NCBI RefSeq assembly: GCF_050436995.1
Contig: NC_134760.1
Location: forward strand, 11,426,001-11,490,000
Length of the DNA: 64,000 bases
Direction: 5' to 3'
Source: Anticarsia gemmatalis
Lineage: Eukaryota > Arthropoda > Insecta > Lepidoptera > Erebidae
The notes below the pieces were generated by a model that did not search any database, was not told the DNA's origin, and was given only the letters and a program-made list of their open reading frames with translations. Below, one piece after another: positions 37,501 to 43,046 of this stretch; within the stretch, counting starts at the first letter, position 1, and each line of letters opens with the position of its first letter. Made by a program: the position numbers and the translations under genes.

Positions 37501-40406
37501 AAAACGACTCAATATTTTATGACATTTGAAAGCCAAAGAAGGTACCATGATAGAATTTTCTTCGCACCTTCAGATTTATTATGATGTCATTTATTTTCTT
37601 CTATACTAAATTATGCTTTGTTCCCATCACATTTAATTATTGTATTTTTACACGGGTTTATATTCTATGACCATCTTACAAGCAGCTAAACCACTTGACT
37701 TTGATATTAGCAACCAAGAAAAAAACGCAAATAAGAATCAAAACTTACGTGAAACTATGTTATCCAGACCATCGCAGTTGCTGCGCTTCATGGGGAGTTC
37801 CGCGAAACTGCCTGGAGCTGTGCCGCGGCGGCTCAGTCTCCAGGACGTGTGCTCTGCAGCACGCGAGGAGAGCGCTCGCCTGCTTCCGGGACTCCGGCGC
37901 GAGGTTGCCTGGACCCCCCAGGAACCTGAAGGCACATGTTGCACCTACACCTAACTCTGTATTACTCAGGTTTGTACTTGAAATTGAGTGTGATTCTATT
38001 ATAAAGACGTTTTACTCCTGCTCCCTTGTTTAATACTGGTTTCGTTACTATTTATTAAGATTTAAACCTCAATCTTCGATTCGGGCTTATAGATAGTCTG
38101 AAGCTATTCTTGTCTAAGCTAGCCCTTAGAAACCTAAAAAACGATAAATCGGACTGAATACAGTCTGCTTGCTTAGAATATCCAGTGAAATTACTAGTTG
38201 ACAAAAGCATTTGAGTGGTTCGTTCGGTACAAAAGTATTCCAAGCAATTTTAAAGATTTCTTCAGCCATCTACACTGACTCTCCCTTGACTGTTAACTCT
38301 TAATCTTTTGTCTACTTCCACAAAACTAAGAAATAAAACAAGTACTTACCACAATTTCCATATAACATCGTATCTCATCTTCTTAGTTGGGAAGCGCCAA
38401 TGAAGAACCCGCAGACAGTGTACCTGTACCGCGTGTTCTGGCGCGCGTACGGCGCCAAAGTGCCGGAGAAGCTGGACACCAGCGAGACGAGCGTCGTGCT
38501 CACCGGTCTGCAGGATGACGTGCGCTATGAGTGCGTCGTCAAGGCGGCTAATGATGTTGGTGAGTACCAAGATTTAGTGTTGTAATAACTTTTTAAGATA
38601 TGTTCATTTTTTTGTGACTGAAGACAACAGAATTAAAAGTTTTGAGAAATGTTATCAAGCAATGACTGATCGACCTAAACCTAGTTAGGCCATTGCAAAA
38701 TGAAAAACAAAGATCGACAAATGAAGCTACTCTTAAAAAGACAGCGGAATTAATTTTTAAAATTCTGTCGAACTGAGAACCTCCCCCTTGTTTTTAGTCA
38801 GTTATTAATAAGAAGACCAACCATAAATTTCTAATGAAATTGACGCCAAATTGACCAGTGCTTCAACTCAGACTTGTCTAAAAGACCAGCTCTACATTTA
38901 GGTACTGTCTTCATGGTCGTTAACCATGTATCTGTTCCACAGGCACATCATCCCTGAGCGCGCCGATAATGTTCACGACGCAGGGCCAGGAGGTGGCAGG
39001 CGCGGCGGCGGCACCAGTTCGCGGTGGTGGCGCGGCCTCGGCTGTGGGCGTGGCCGTCGCCGCCGTGCTCGTCGCCGCCATCCTACTGGCCGCCACGTTC
39101 TATTACCGCTACAGGAAGGTACGTCGGAATATTTAGATGTACCACCAAACTACTTGATCACAAGTTGCCGTAGTATAGTACATACGCAGACTTACCGCTG
39201 AGGGCACTTCGTGGACTGGTCTACCAGTCAGGCGATTTGAGCACATAAGCTCTTGCCGTCTCGCCCTGAATTTCTTTCCAAGCGGACCTAAAAGTATATA
39301 GTGTCATTGCTTTTCCTATATTCTATTAATAACTTGAACTTCTTACTAAAGACCATTCATCCTACTCCAAACAGCTTCTGAAAAGCAGCAAAAAATAAAA
39401 ATCACGTAACTCGACATCCATATCGTGGGTCCATGTCGACCGAATTGACATTTCCGACGCCAACACATCTTGCTTTTGAAAGGATTCTTAGAAATTCTAT
39501 ATCAAGCCTTATCAAAAATAGAATAACTATATTTAAACATGGACCTTTCCTAAAACTGTCGCGTAACAAATTTTCCTAGTATTATGTCCTTTTACCTGTG
39601 TAAATTCTAGCATTATGCCCACAACTTCGCCCTCATGGAAAGATTTCCTGGGAAAATGATGTCTTTGATAAATGTGTAAGCTTATATAAACTAGCCGTGT
39701 GCCAAATTCCATTACCATCCCTTCAGTAGTTTTGGAGTGAAAGAGTAACAGACATACTTAAACAAATTTTCTATTGACGTGTTCTAACAAGTGTTATTTG
39801 TTTTTCAGAATCTTAGGCTTAAGGCACAAGGAGGTGTAGCATTTGAAAACCCGAGCTACCTCAGGGAGCCAAACCCTGACACTATTGTAAATGTAAGTTA
39901 TTTTTATCTACCACATCAAAAGTTTTAAATCTCCTTAACTGTTACTTTACTGGCAAGAATATTTTTCATCTCTGAAAATAAATAGAGCTATTTGAACTGC
40001 TCCCAAATACATAATGATGTACTTAACGAACGAATATAAGTAGACTTTATTATTCAATGTTTTCAAAATTAACCAGCCTTTGGAAGCTTTACACTCACAC
40101 ATCAACAGACCTTTAAAAAACCTTTCTTCAATCAGTCTCATACTCCTCAAATAGATAAAACCTTACCCAAACAAATTTTTTCAACCAAACCTTCTCTCTC
40201 AGGGTTCAGTACCGAACGGCACAGCGAACGGGAACGGCATAACAAACGGCCTAGCGAACGGCGTGTCGAACAGCGCAGCATGGCGCCAGGAGACGCTGAA
40301 CAACCCCAGCACCACCACGCCTGCCGCCAGGGAGGTGGACCCCACGCTGTATGAGGAACTGAAGTTAGGACAGGACGGAGCCGGCTTCAAGAGACTGAAG
40401 CCATAG
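10266..40406 (+). CDS. Ig/DB-module/FN3 single-pass membrane protein, 25 joined exons, 5' incomplete
   Basis: Exons: 10266-10532, 11792-11938, 13163-13388, 15873-16045, 16342-16678, 17708-17861, 19083-19294, 21080-21293, 23492-23617, 24656-24836, 25213-25347, 25881-26062, 27194-27332, 27717-27846, 28325-28526, 29685-29790, 31398-31538, 31988-32166, 35339-35506, 37299-37422, 37768-37969, 38387-38559, 38943-39118, 39809-39892, 40203-40406. All junctions use GT/AG and keep one frame through 1,459 residues to a TAG. Domain order is Ig, (DB, FN3) three times, FN3, Ig, Ig, DB, FN3, transmembrane helix, cytoplasmic tail. This is the architecture of insect Ig-like and fibronectin type-III domain-containing proteins (nematode igdb-like). 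Their molecular role is poorly known; adhesion or receptor function at the cell surface is inferred from the domains. The first exon starts mid-codon and lacks a signal peptide, so one or more 5' exons are missing. Confidence 0.9.
10600..10764 (+). mobile_element. 3' end of a non-LTR retrotransposon, 5' truncated, in intron 1
   Basis: The last codons read MAQDRQVWKERGEAFAQQWD T, then TAA at 10,736 and an A-rich end at 10,751-10,764. This is the typical C-terminal tail of lepidopteran reverse transcriptase frames (RTE-like). It is a dead fragment, 5' truncated as usual for target-primed insertion. Confidence 0.6.
11792..11938 (+). CDS. Ig/DB/FN3 gene exon 2: end of Ig domain 1
   Basis: Residues 89-138. 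It carries the F-strand signature SDAGLYMCEL, which supplies the second Ig cysteine. It joins exon 1 in phase 1 and ends G|GTGAGG. Ig domain 1 is therefore split by one intron of about 1.26 kb. Confidence 0.88.
11939..13162 (+). other. Intron 2 of the Ig/DB/FN3 gene
   Basis: 1.2 kb, AT-rich. I see no coding, RNA gene or clear repeat in it. Confidence 0.7.
13163..13388 (+). CDS. Ig/DB/FN3 gene exon 3: linker and first half of DB module 1
   Basis: Residues 139-213. After a short linker the DB pattern begins with TDCC, followed by single cysteines in TKSCLGFC and ETCQPDF. DB is a cysteine-rich extracellular module (Pfam DB) of unknown function. The exon ends inside the Lys codon of AIVK, which exon 4 completes. 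Confidence 0.9.
14150..14315 (+). repeat. Decayed 5S-derived SINE, copy 3
   Basis: Only the 3' two thirds can be recognised: CCATAGATGAGTGGTTGC, TGTCTCCGTGTTTCAGAGG, GTCGCTAAGACATGTCAAAG and CTTGAACAACTT align to copy 1. It lies in intron 3 of the Ig/DB/FN3 gene. Confidence 0.55.
15873..16045 (+). CDS. Ig/DB/FN3 gene exon 4: second half of DB module 1
   Basis: Residues 214-271. Pattern C-MADGRNHVP-CC, then DICQDVCRG and a last pair in SCASYMEKTLAC. This completes the 12-cysteine DB set that is seen again three times in this protein. Confidence 0.9.
16342..16678 (+). CDS. Ig/DB/FN3 gene exon 5: FN3 domain 1
   Basis: Residues 271-383, a whole FN3 domain in one exon. It starts with the proline linker LLPSPP, has the B-strand tryptophan in LNVTWSPP and the F-strand tyrosine motif LPFTMYEITVTSYN. 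An in-frame open stretch extends upstream to 16,239, but the acceptor at 16,341 and the phase match to exon 4 (IEGI|ELL) fix the true exon start. Confidence 0.9.
17708..17861 (+). CDS. Ig/DB/FN3 gene exon 6: FN3-1 end and start of DB module 2
   Basis: Residues 384-434. It opens with the end of FN3-1 and a linker (SLTLTPGK), then DB module 2 starts at RSCC with further cysteines in YGCVDKLC. It ends at a phase 0 donor. Confidence 0.9.
19083..19294 (+). CDS. Ig/DB/FN3 gene exon 7: core of DB module 2
   Basis: Residues 435-505. It carries ICAPWAGVTFTC, then HTPCCRSRGLPESCLPLC. Unlike DB modules 1, 3 and 4, no intron separates the CxxxG turn from the CC pair, so introns in the four modules are not in equivalent places. 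Confidence 0.9.
19295..21079 (+). other. Intron 7 of the Ig/DB/FN3 gene
   Basis: 1.8 kb, AT-rich, with nothing recognised beyond low-complexity stretches. Confidence 0.65.
21080..21293 (+). CDS. Ig/DB/FN3 gene exon 8: end of DB module 2 and first half of FN3 domain 2
   Basis: Residues 506-576. The last DB cysteines lie in KCLRYMNSYTNC, followed by the proline linker VLPGAPSR and the FN3 B-strand tryptophan in AVVHWSPP. The donor is GAGAGG|GTATGT. The 2.2 kb intron that follows carries two SINEs in opposite orientation and a hAT MITE. Confidence 0.9.
21330..21495 (+). repeat. tRNA-derived SINE in intron 8 of the Ig/DB/FN3 gene
   Basis: A-box-like CTTCGTGGTGCAGTGTTGG and B box GAGTTCGATTCCCACACGG are followed by a body containing GTTGTACTTTGTGTCCG. 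The same body occurs at 44,650. Confidence 0.65.
22450..22632 (-). repeat. tRNA-derived SINE, minus orientation, same intron as the copy at 21,330
   Basis: Read on the minus strand it has CCGTGGCGCAGTGGTTTAGG (A box region) and GGGTTCGATTCCCACACGG (B box), then the same body as the copy at 21,330. The two face each other about 1 kb apart. Confidence 0.68.
22735..22854. repeat. 120 bp segment with 16 bp terminal inverted repeats
   Basis: ATTCTTGCTAAACAAA at 22,735 and TTTGTTTAGCAAGAAC at 22,839 pair at 15 of 16 positions. The interior is very A-rich. It could be a small MITE. Confidence 0.45.
23225..23388. mobile_element. 164 bp hAT-type MITE in intron 8
   Basis: The ends are CAGGGGTTCCCAACC and GGGGACCACTG, typical hAT termini. 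A perfect 8 bp target duplication CTGTAAAG flanks it at 23,217-23,224 and 23,389-23,396. It has no coding capacity. Confidence 0.85.
23492..23617 (+). CDS. Ig/DB/FN3 gene exon 9: second half of FN3 domain 2
   Basis: Residues 577-618. It has the FN3 E-F signature MEDLEPNTDYEIYLEAVNEH. The exon is 42 whole codons, phase 0 at both ends. Confidence 0.9.
24656..24836 (+). CDS. Ig/DB/FN3 gene exon 10: first half of DB module 3
   Basis: Residues 619-679. A Glu run (LEEEEEAA) is followed by TACCERVQLAGVCMPLC and LCAQDFHKLLRC. The acceptor is CCTAG. Confidence 0.9.
25000..25070 (+). repeat. Dispersed repeat 'CAAAATCAAAATCAAATCAT' (intron 10)
   Basis: CAAAATCAAAATCAAATCAT followed by AATATTGACACTTATGATAG and TCGTTACAATTACT. 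The same block occurs at 27,545-27,608 in intron 13. Confidence 0.55.
25213..25347 (+). CDS. Ig/DB/FN3 gene exon 11: second half of DB module 3
   Basis: Residues 679-724. RNHEQCCARRGVPANC and VCAG, then TCVPYIGNIVQCFEEG. It ends in phase 1 and runs into the linker of FN3-3. Confidence 0.9.
25483..25652. mobile_element. MITE with 27-28 bp terminal inverted repeats in intron 11
   Basis: CTTATCACGTATCTCAGTTG near 25,486 pairs with CAACTGAGATACGTGATAG near 25,627; arms 25,483-25,510 and 25,623-25,650 differ by about one base. The interior is about 110 bases with no coding. Confidence 0.75.
25881..26062 (+). CDS. Ig/DB/FN3 gene exon 12: first half of FN3 domain 3
   Basis: Residues 724-784. It starts with the linker GLLPGPPREL and has the B-strand tryptophan in LYLEWTAP and a C-strand YVVHWQK. 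Confidence 0.9.
27194..27332 (+). CDS. Ig/DB/FN3 gene exon 13: second half of FN3 domain 3
   Basis: Residues 785-831. It has the FN3 E-F signature LDQLEVNSTYHVFVVAINNY. It ends in phase 1 (ATG G|GTAAG). Confidence 0.9.
27545..27610 (+). repeat. Dispersed repeat 'CAAAATCAAAATCAAATCAT' (intron 13)
   Basis: CAAAATCAAAATCAAATCAT then GTCAAATATTGACACTTATG and ATAGTCGTTACAATTACT, nearly identical to 25,000-25,070. Confidence 0.55.
27717..27846 (+). CDS. Ig/DB/FN3 gene exon 14: first half of FN3 domain 4
   Basis: Residues 831-874. Linker IPSPPHSL and the tryptophan in LTLTWQPP. FN3-4 follows FN3-3 directly with no DB module between, which breaks the DB-FN3 alternation. Confidence 0.88.
27886..27999. 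mobile_element. Palindromic MITE, same family, intron 14
   Basis: GGTAGTTTATCTATTCAATA on the left pairs with TATTGAATAGATAAACTACC on the right (one mismatch class near the loop); the tips ACTGAGTAC and GTACTCAG also pair. The element is an almost full hairpin. Confidence 0.7.
28325..28526 (+). CDS. Ig/DB/FN3 gene exon 15: second half of FN3 domain 4
   Basis: Residues 875-941. E-F signature LEKLSPNTQYVIWVKAHA. The exon joins exon 14 through a split Thr codon and ends in phase 0. Confidence 0.9.
29685..29790 (+). CDS. Ig/DB/FN3 gene exon 16: first half of Ig domain 2
   Basis: Residues 942-977. PPSVNPVNLVVEGSS leads to the B-strand cysteine in TILCIAMG. The position that usually holds the core Ig tryptophan reads ISLYISG, so this Ig domain seems to lack it. 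Confidence 0.87.
30060..30150 (-). repeat. Dispersed repeat fragment, minus orientation (intron 16)
   Basis: GAAGATCTTGCCCCAGCAGT GGGACAGTAAT is the reverse complement of the ATTACTGTCCCACTGC motif found at 32,705 and 42,862. Confidence 0.5.
31398..31538 (+). CDS. Ig/DB/FN3 gene exon 17: second half of Ig domain 2
   Basis: Residues 977-1024. The F-strand cysteine lies in QISCYADNGYG. It ends TCTC|GTGAG and completes a His codon with exon 18. Confidence 0.88.
31988..32166 (+). CDS. Ig/DB/FN3 gene exon 18: first half of Ig domain 3
   Basis: Residues 1024-1083. B-strand cysteine in VILECRVEALPKP and core tryptophan in IAFWRDPNG. It ends in phase 0 at CCTGAA|GTAAGT. Confidence 0.9.
32185..32300 (+). 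repeat. Dispersed repeat with 'CTGTCCCACTGC' motif, copy 1 (intron 18)
   Basis: TACTGTCCCACTGCAGGACA, then AGGGTCTCCTCCC and GAGAGGCTAGGCCTTGAGTC. Related copies lie at 32,705, 54,830 and, partial, at 23,655 and 42,862. Confidence 0.6.
32705..32800 (+). repeat. Dispersed repeat with 'CTGTCCCACTGC' motif, copy 2 (intron 18)
   Basis: TACTGTCCCACTGCTAGGCA, then CCTCCTCCC and GAGAGGGGTTAGGCCTCAAG. It sits 400 bases from copy 1 in the same orientation. Confidence 0.6.
32945..33174 (+). mobile_element. Non-autonomous Helitron-like element in intron 18
   Basis: It runs from about GAGTTTGTTTGAACGCGC to the hairpin GCAAGCGAAGTTGC and GGTTCAGCTAG, followed by T. The same sequence recurs at 55,710-55,955 with near identity in the last 60 bases. 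This is a very common lepidopteran repeat. Confidence 0.6.
33535..33605 (+). repeat. Fragment of the 5S-derived SINE family, copy 4
   Basis: TTTCCGTGTGTCGGAGAGCA followed by CGTAAAACCGTCGGTCCCG resembles the middle of copies 1 and 2. It is short, in intron 18, and may instead be a shared tail from another element. Confidence 0.4.
33724..33840. mobile_element. Palindromic MITE, same family, most complete copy, intron 18
   Basis: ACCCCCGGTTTCTGAGTACA on the left pairs with TGTACTCAGAAACGGGGGGC on the right, and the inner TTTATCGGTAGTTTATCTAT with its complement. The loop is only about 20 bases. Confidence 0.75.
35179..35295. mobile_element. Palindromic MITE, same family, just upstream of exon 19
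   Basis: CCCGGTTTCTCAGTACATTT on the left and AAATGTACCTCAGAAACCGA on the right. It ends about 45 bases before the exon 19 acceptor. Confidence 0.72.
35339..35506 (+). CDS. Ig/DB/FN3 gene exon 19: end of Ig domain 3 and start of DB module 4
   Basis: Residues 1084-1139. I-set Ig signature EADEGDYFCHAENAFG, then after a short linker the DB start TECCTQ. It has phase 0 ends. The intron before it (3.17 kb) is the longest in the gene. Confidence 0.92.
35507..37298 (+). other. Intron 19 of the Ig/DB/FN3 gene
   Basis: 1.8 kb. It holds a decayed Helitron-like GC patch near 35,605 (CCCGCGGCTCCGCGC) and the double hairpin at 36,841. No gene. Confidence 0.6.
36841..36902. repeat. Two adjacent perfect hairpins in intron 19
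   Basis: AACACTTGTGACGT (36,841-36,854) and ACGTCACAAGTGTT (36,869-36,882) form a 14 bp perfect stem with a 14 base loop. At once follows ACAGAGGT CGGC ACCTCTGT (36,883-36,902), an 8 bp perfect stem. Confidence 0.8.
37299..37422 (+). CDS. Ig/DB/FN3 gene exon 20: first half of DB module 4
   Basis: Residues 1140-1181. The frame is set by exon 19 and reads SSCIDACSF, then PECMNDFDKLMKCAADGS. A longer open stretch here in another frame (from 37,244) is a shadow. Confidence 0.9.
37768..37969 (+). CDS. Ig/DB/FN3 gene exon 21: end of DB module 4 and start of FN3 domain 5
   Basis: Residues 1181-1248. DHRSCCASWGVPRNCLELC and TCALQHARRALAC complete the module, then the linker RLPGPPRNL opens FN3-5. 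It ends in the split Ser codon of VLLSWEAP. Confidence 0.9.
38387..38559 (+). CDS. Ig/DB/FN3 gene exon 22: main part of FN3 domain 5
   Basis: Residues 1249-1306. Tryptophan WEAP at the start, C-strand YRVFWRAY, and E-F signature LTGLQDDVRYECVVKAAND. This is the membrane-proximal FN3 domain. Confidence 0.92.
38943..39118 (+). CDS. Ig/DB/FN3 gene exon 23: Ala/Gly stalk and transmembrane helix
   Basis: Residues 1307-1364. After an Ala/Gly stretch comes a hydrophobic helix (SAVGVAVAAVLVAAILLAA) ended by the stop-transfer residues YYRYRK. This gives a type I topology with the Ig/DB/FN3 part outside. The exon is very GC-rich compared with its surroundings. Confidence 0.9.
39809..39892 (+). CDS. 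Ig/DB/FN3 gene exon 24: juxtamembrane tail with NPxY-type motif
   Basis: Residues 1365-1392, 28 whole codons, phase 0 on both sides. It holds FENPSYL, which fits the NPxY consensus used for endocytosis or PTB-domain binding in other receptors; that role is inference here. Confidence 0.88.
40203..40406 (+). CDS. Ig/DB/FN3 gene exon 25: terminal cytoplasmic tail and stop
   Basis: Residues 1393-1459. A low-complexity Asn/Gly run is followed by a conserved-looking end DPTLYEELKLGQ and FKRLKP. The TAG stop forms the last three bases of the exon: a good donor (GTAAAC) begins at the next base, so an intron lies immediately after the stop codon. Confidence 0.88.
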   Translation, partial: GSVPNGTANGNGITNGLANGVSNSAAWRQETLNNPSTTTPAAREVDPTLYEELKLGQDGAGFKRLKP

Positions 40407-40609
40407 GTAAACAAAATTAATTTAATTGCTATATAGAAGCAAGTAGCTTAGTTTAGGTTAAAGGAAAGACAGCTCAGGCAGGTCTTCTTGCAGACATCTA
40501 ATCGGGAAGCTACATCAGAGACCAAAAGGAATATCACTTCTGAAATCATAACACGAATAATACATTGATTTATGTTATTCCACAACTAATTGTACTATTC
40601 TTGTTTTAG

Positions 40610-42465
40610 CCCGCGGCAGCGCGCCGCTCCCCGCTCCGCTCGCCGCGACTGTCGTCGCCGCGGGTGGCGCCGCGCTACTGAGCGCTCGCGGCCCGCGCTT
40701 CACTCACTCGACTATCGCTCTCTCGCTCCCACAACCAAACATTCCCGGACACAGCACGAGACAACACGACAACTGTCACCACCGTCACGTGACTCCGTGC
40801 TACAATGAGTTACCGTTATTTTTAAAAGTTCAGTGAAATGTTTTGAACATGGGACGAGTGACGATCTAAAATGGAACATTGAACTGTAGTGTTTGAATCA
40901 GTTAGTACCGGCAGCGGAGTGTAGATAATAAAATATAAATAAAAAAAGTAATTATATTTTCAGTATCGTACTTGTTGTGATTTTAACCAAAAAGAGAAGA
41001 CCTCATACTTCTTGTCATTTCATGTAAATATTTATGGCGGCCGACGGACGGTGATGGAATCTGAAACGCTACATTTTGAATTACGTTAGACTTTACCTTG
41101 GAATATCAGTCAATTTGATGATCAAATCACCAAATGTAGCTGTATTTTGTATAGAAAGGATTCTGTTCCGTTCGTTGGTTGATGATAATGAAGGAATTTC
41201 TTTTACGCTTGTATAAACAACAAAACAATGCAGAACTAACAAAAAACTAAACACAAAAACTAATGTTTTTGTTTGTATAAAAGTTTGCCGTGGACATTCG
41301 GCCTGTAATTCCGGCCCAAAATTGTATAAATAAACAAATGAGCGTAAAAGAATTCCTACAATAAAGAAGTTCTATATAGATCACTAGCTTCAGGAATGAA
41401 GACAGAATTAGGTCATTCTATGAACAAAAATGTGCCTTCGAATGTATGAAGTAAGTAGTGATAGATTAGTTGTTCGGCCTGTAAATTGTATCTAGTGTAA
41501 ATATGTGTACACAACATTCTGTAGTACAGTGGGGAAACTTAGAATCCTAATTTGATGTAAAATCAACGAACTGAAATTATAAAGTGGGACGAAATTGGAA
41601 TAGGGACGAATCCGGAATATGGGAATAGTTGAGAATATGAACCGAGTTCTCAAATGAAATTCAACGAATGTTCTTCTTTAAATTGATAATTAAAAAGGGG
41701 TAAGGCGATAAATAAGTATTTCTCTGTAAATGGGGCGAGTTTTATAAATAAGGCTTAAAACATATTTTTCAGTTCGTAGATTTTACGTTAGATACAGACT
41801 AACAATTAACAATCAGGCAAATAATTATTGTTATGTATATTTTGAAGAATTGTCTGAAATTCCCCGTTTGTATATAAAGTAGTTTTGATGAAGATTCTGA
41901 AAATATTTAAACAATACAATAGTTAGGGTATTTTGATAAAATGTTGCATTCCAAGTCTTTTAGACTAGTTTGGGAACTAGCTCTATCATATCAGTTGAGT
42001 ATGTTTTTAATAAAAAATAAAAGACATCTGTATTTATTGAATAGTTTTTTCTAAAAATTATTCTCAATATTCTTCGTGACCTAATTTCCAGTGTTTCTTA
42101 TAGTAAATCACACTATGTACGTTTTTTTATTTAAATTGATCTCATTGGACCATTCCATACATTCGTCAACTCATTGGTTAAAAAACCGAATTTTGTATCC
42201 TAAAACTTTTATTTTAATATAGAGTAAAACAATTATTCGAATGTCATATCGAAAAAAAATAAGCAATATTTTAAAATCATTAAAAAGTGTTTTTAAAATG
42301 TTTTCCTTAAGGCCTAAATTGTTTAAAATATTGAAACATAGTGTGAGTTTGTCTTTTGCTCAGACGATGTGATGAATAGTTTTATTTAGAACTTCTTATC
42401 ATACTAATTGTATAATTTAGATGAACAAACGGATGTGATTAGATTTGTAAATAATATTAATAAAA
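40610..42465 (+). other. 3' UTR exon of the Ig/DB/FN3 gene with several candidate poly(A) signals
   Basis: Acceptor TTTTAG at 40,608-40,609 pairs with the donor right after the stop codon. The first 200 bases are GC-rich, then the sequence turns AT-rich. AATAAA occurs at 40,927, 40,938, 41,329, 42,009 and 42,459. The true 3' end cannot be decided from sequence. The first 72 bases are also open in the phase of exon 24 (see findings). Confidence 0.6.
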
Positions 42466-42951
42466 AATGACAAATATATTTTTTGAAGTTTTCTTTTCAT
42501 ATACCCTTGATTTTTTTTAAAAGAACAGCTAAGCCAAAGTATAGTCCAATTTTGGAATCGGCGCTTAAAAAAGACCTAACCCTAATACTTTTAAATTTGC
42601 CTATGAGACAGTTAACGCAACTAATATAATTTTCTACATCGAAATTGGCTTTATAGTAAGTAAATACCCTTCTGTAATTGTACCAATATTTGTATTTACT
42701 ACCAATACTAGATCGATTCCCAGTTTGTCCCAAGAGACTTAGAAATGTGCTCGGTAACAGACAGTTATTGACGTCACTATGTCAATAATACGCTCTACAA
42801 AGGTTACTAGCTCTAGTACATCTACTGTCTCGATGACAATAAGTAATAGATATTCAATCCATTACTGTCCCACTGATCGACACGGTGCCGTGCTAGATGA
42901 AGCAGATGTTAGGCCAGATCTTTTGGCCACTATAGCGCACTTATATATTAA

Positions 42952-43046
42952 CTAGCTGACCCGCGCAGCTCCGCCTACGCTTTCTTGTTTTTAATTACCT
43001 TCACCTTTTACACCTTCTCTGGACTTCTACAAATAATTTAAGACAG
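42952..43046 (-). mobile_element. Helitron-like terminus on the minus strand bordering the minisatellite
   Basis: ACTAGCTGACCCGCGCAGCT is the reverse complement of a Helitron-type end (AGCTGCGCGGGTCAGCTAGT). The minisatellite starts within 100 bases of it. Confidence 0.45.

Noticed and set aside
40590..40808. 72-codon open frame after the Ig/DB/FN3 stop
   Set aside because: It is in a different frame from the exon 24 reading; only the 23-codon stretch in the exon 24 phase is kept as a possible alternative tail.
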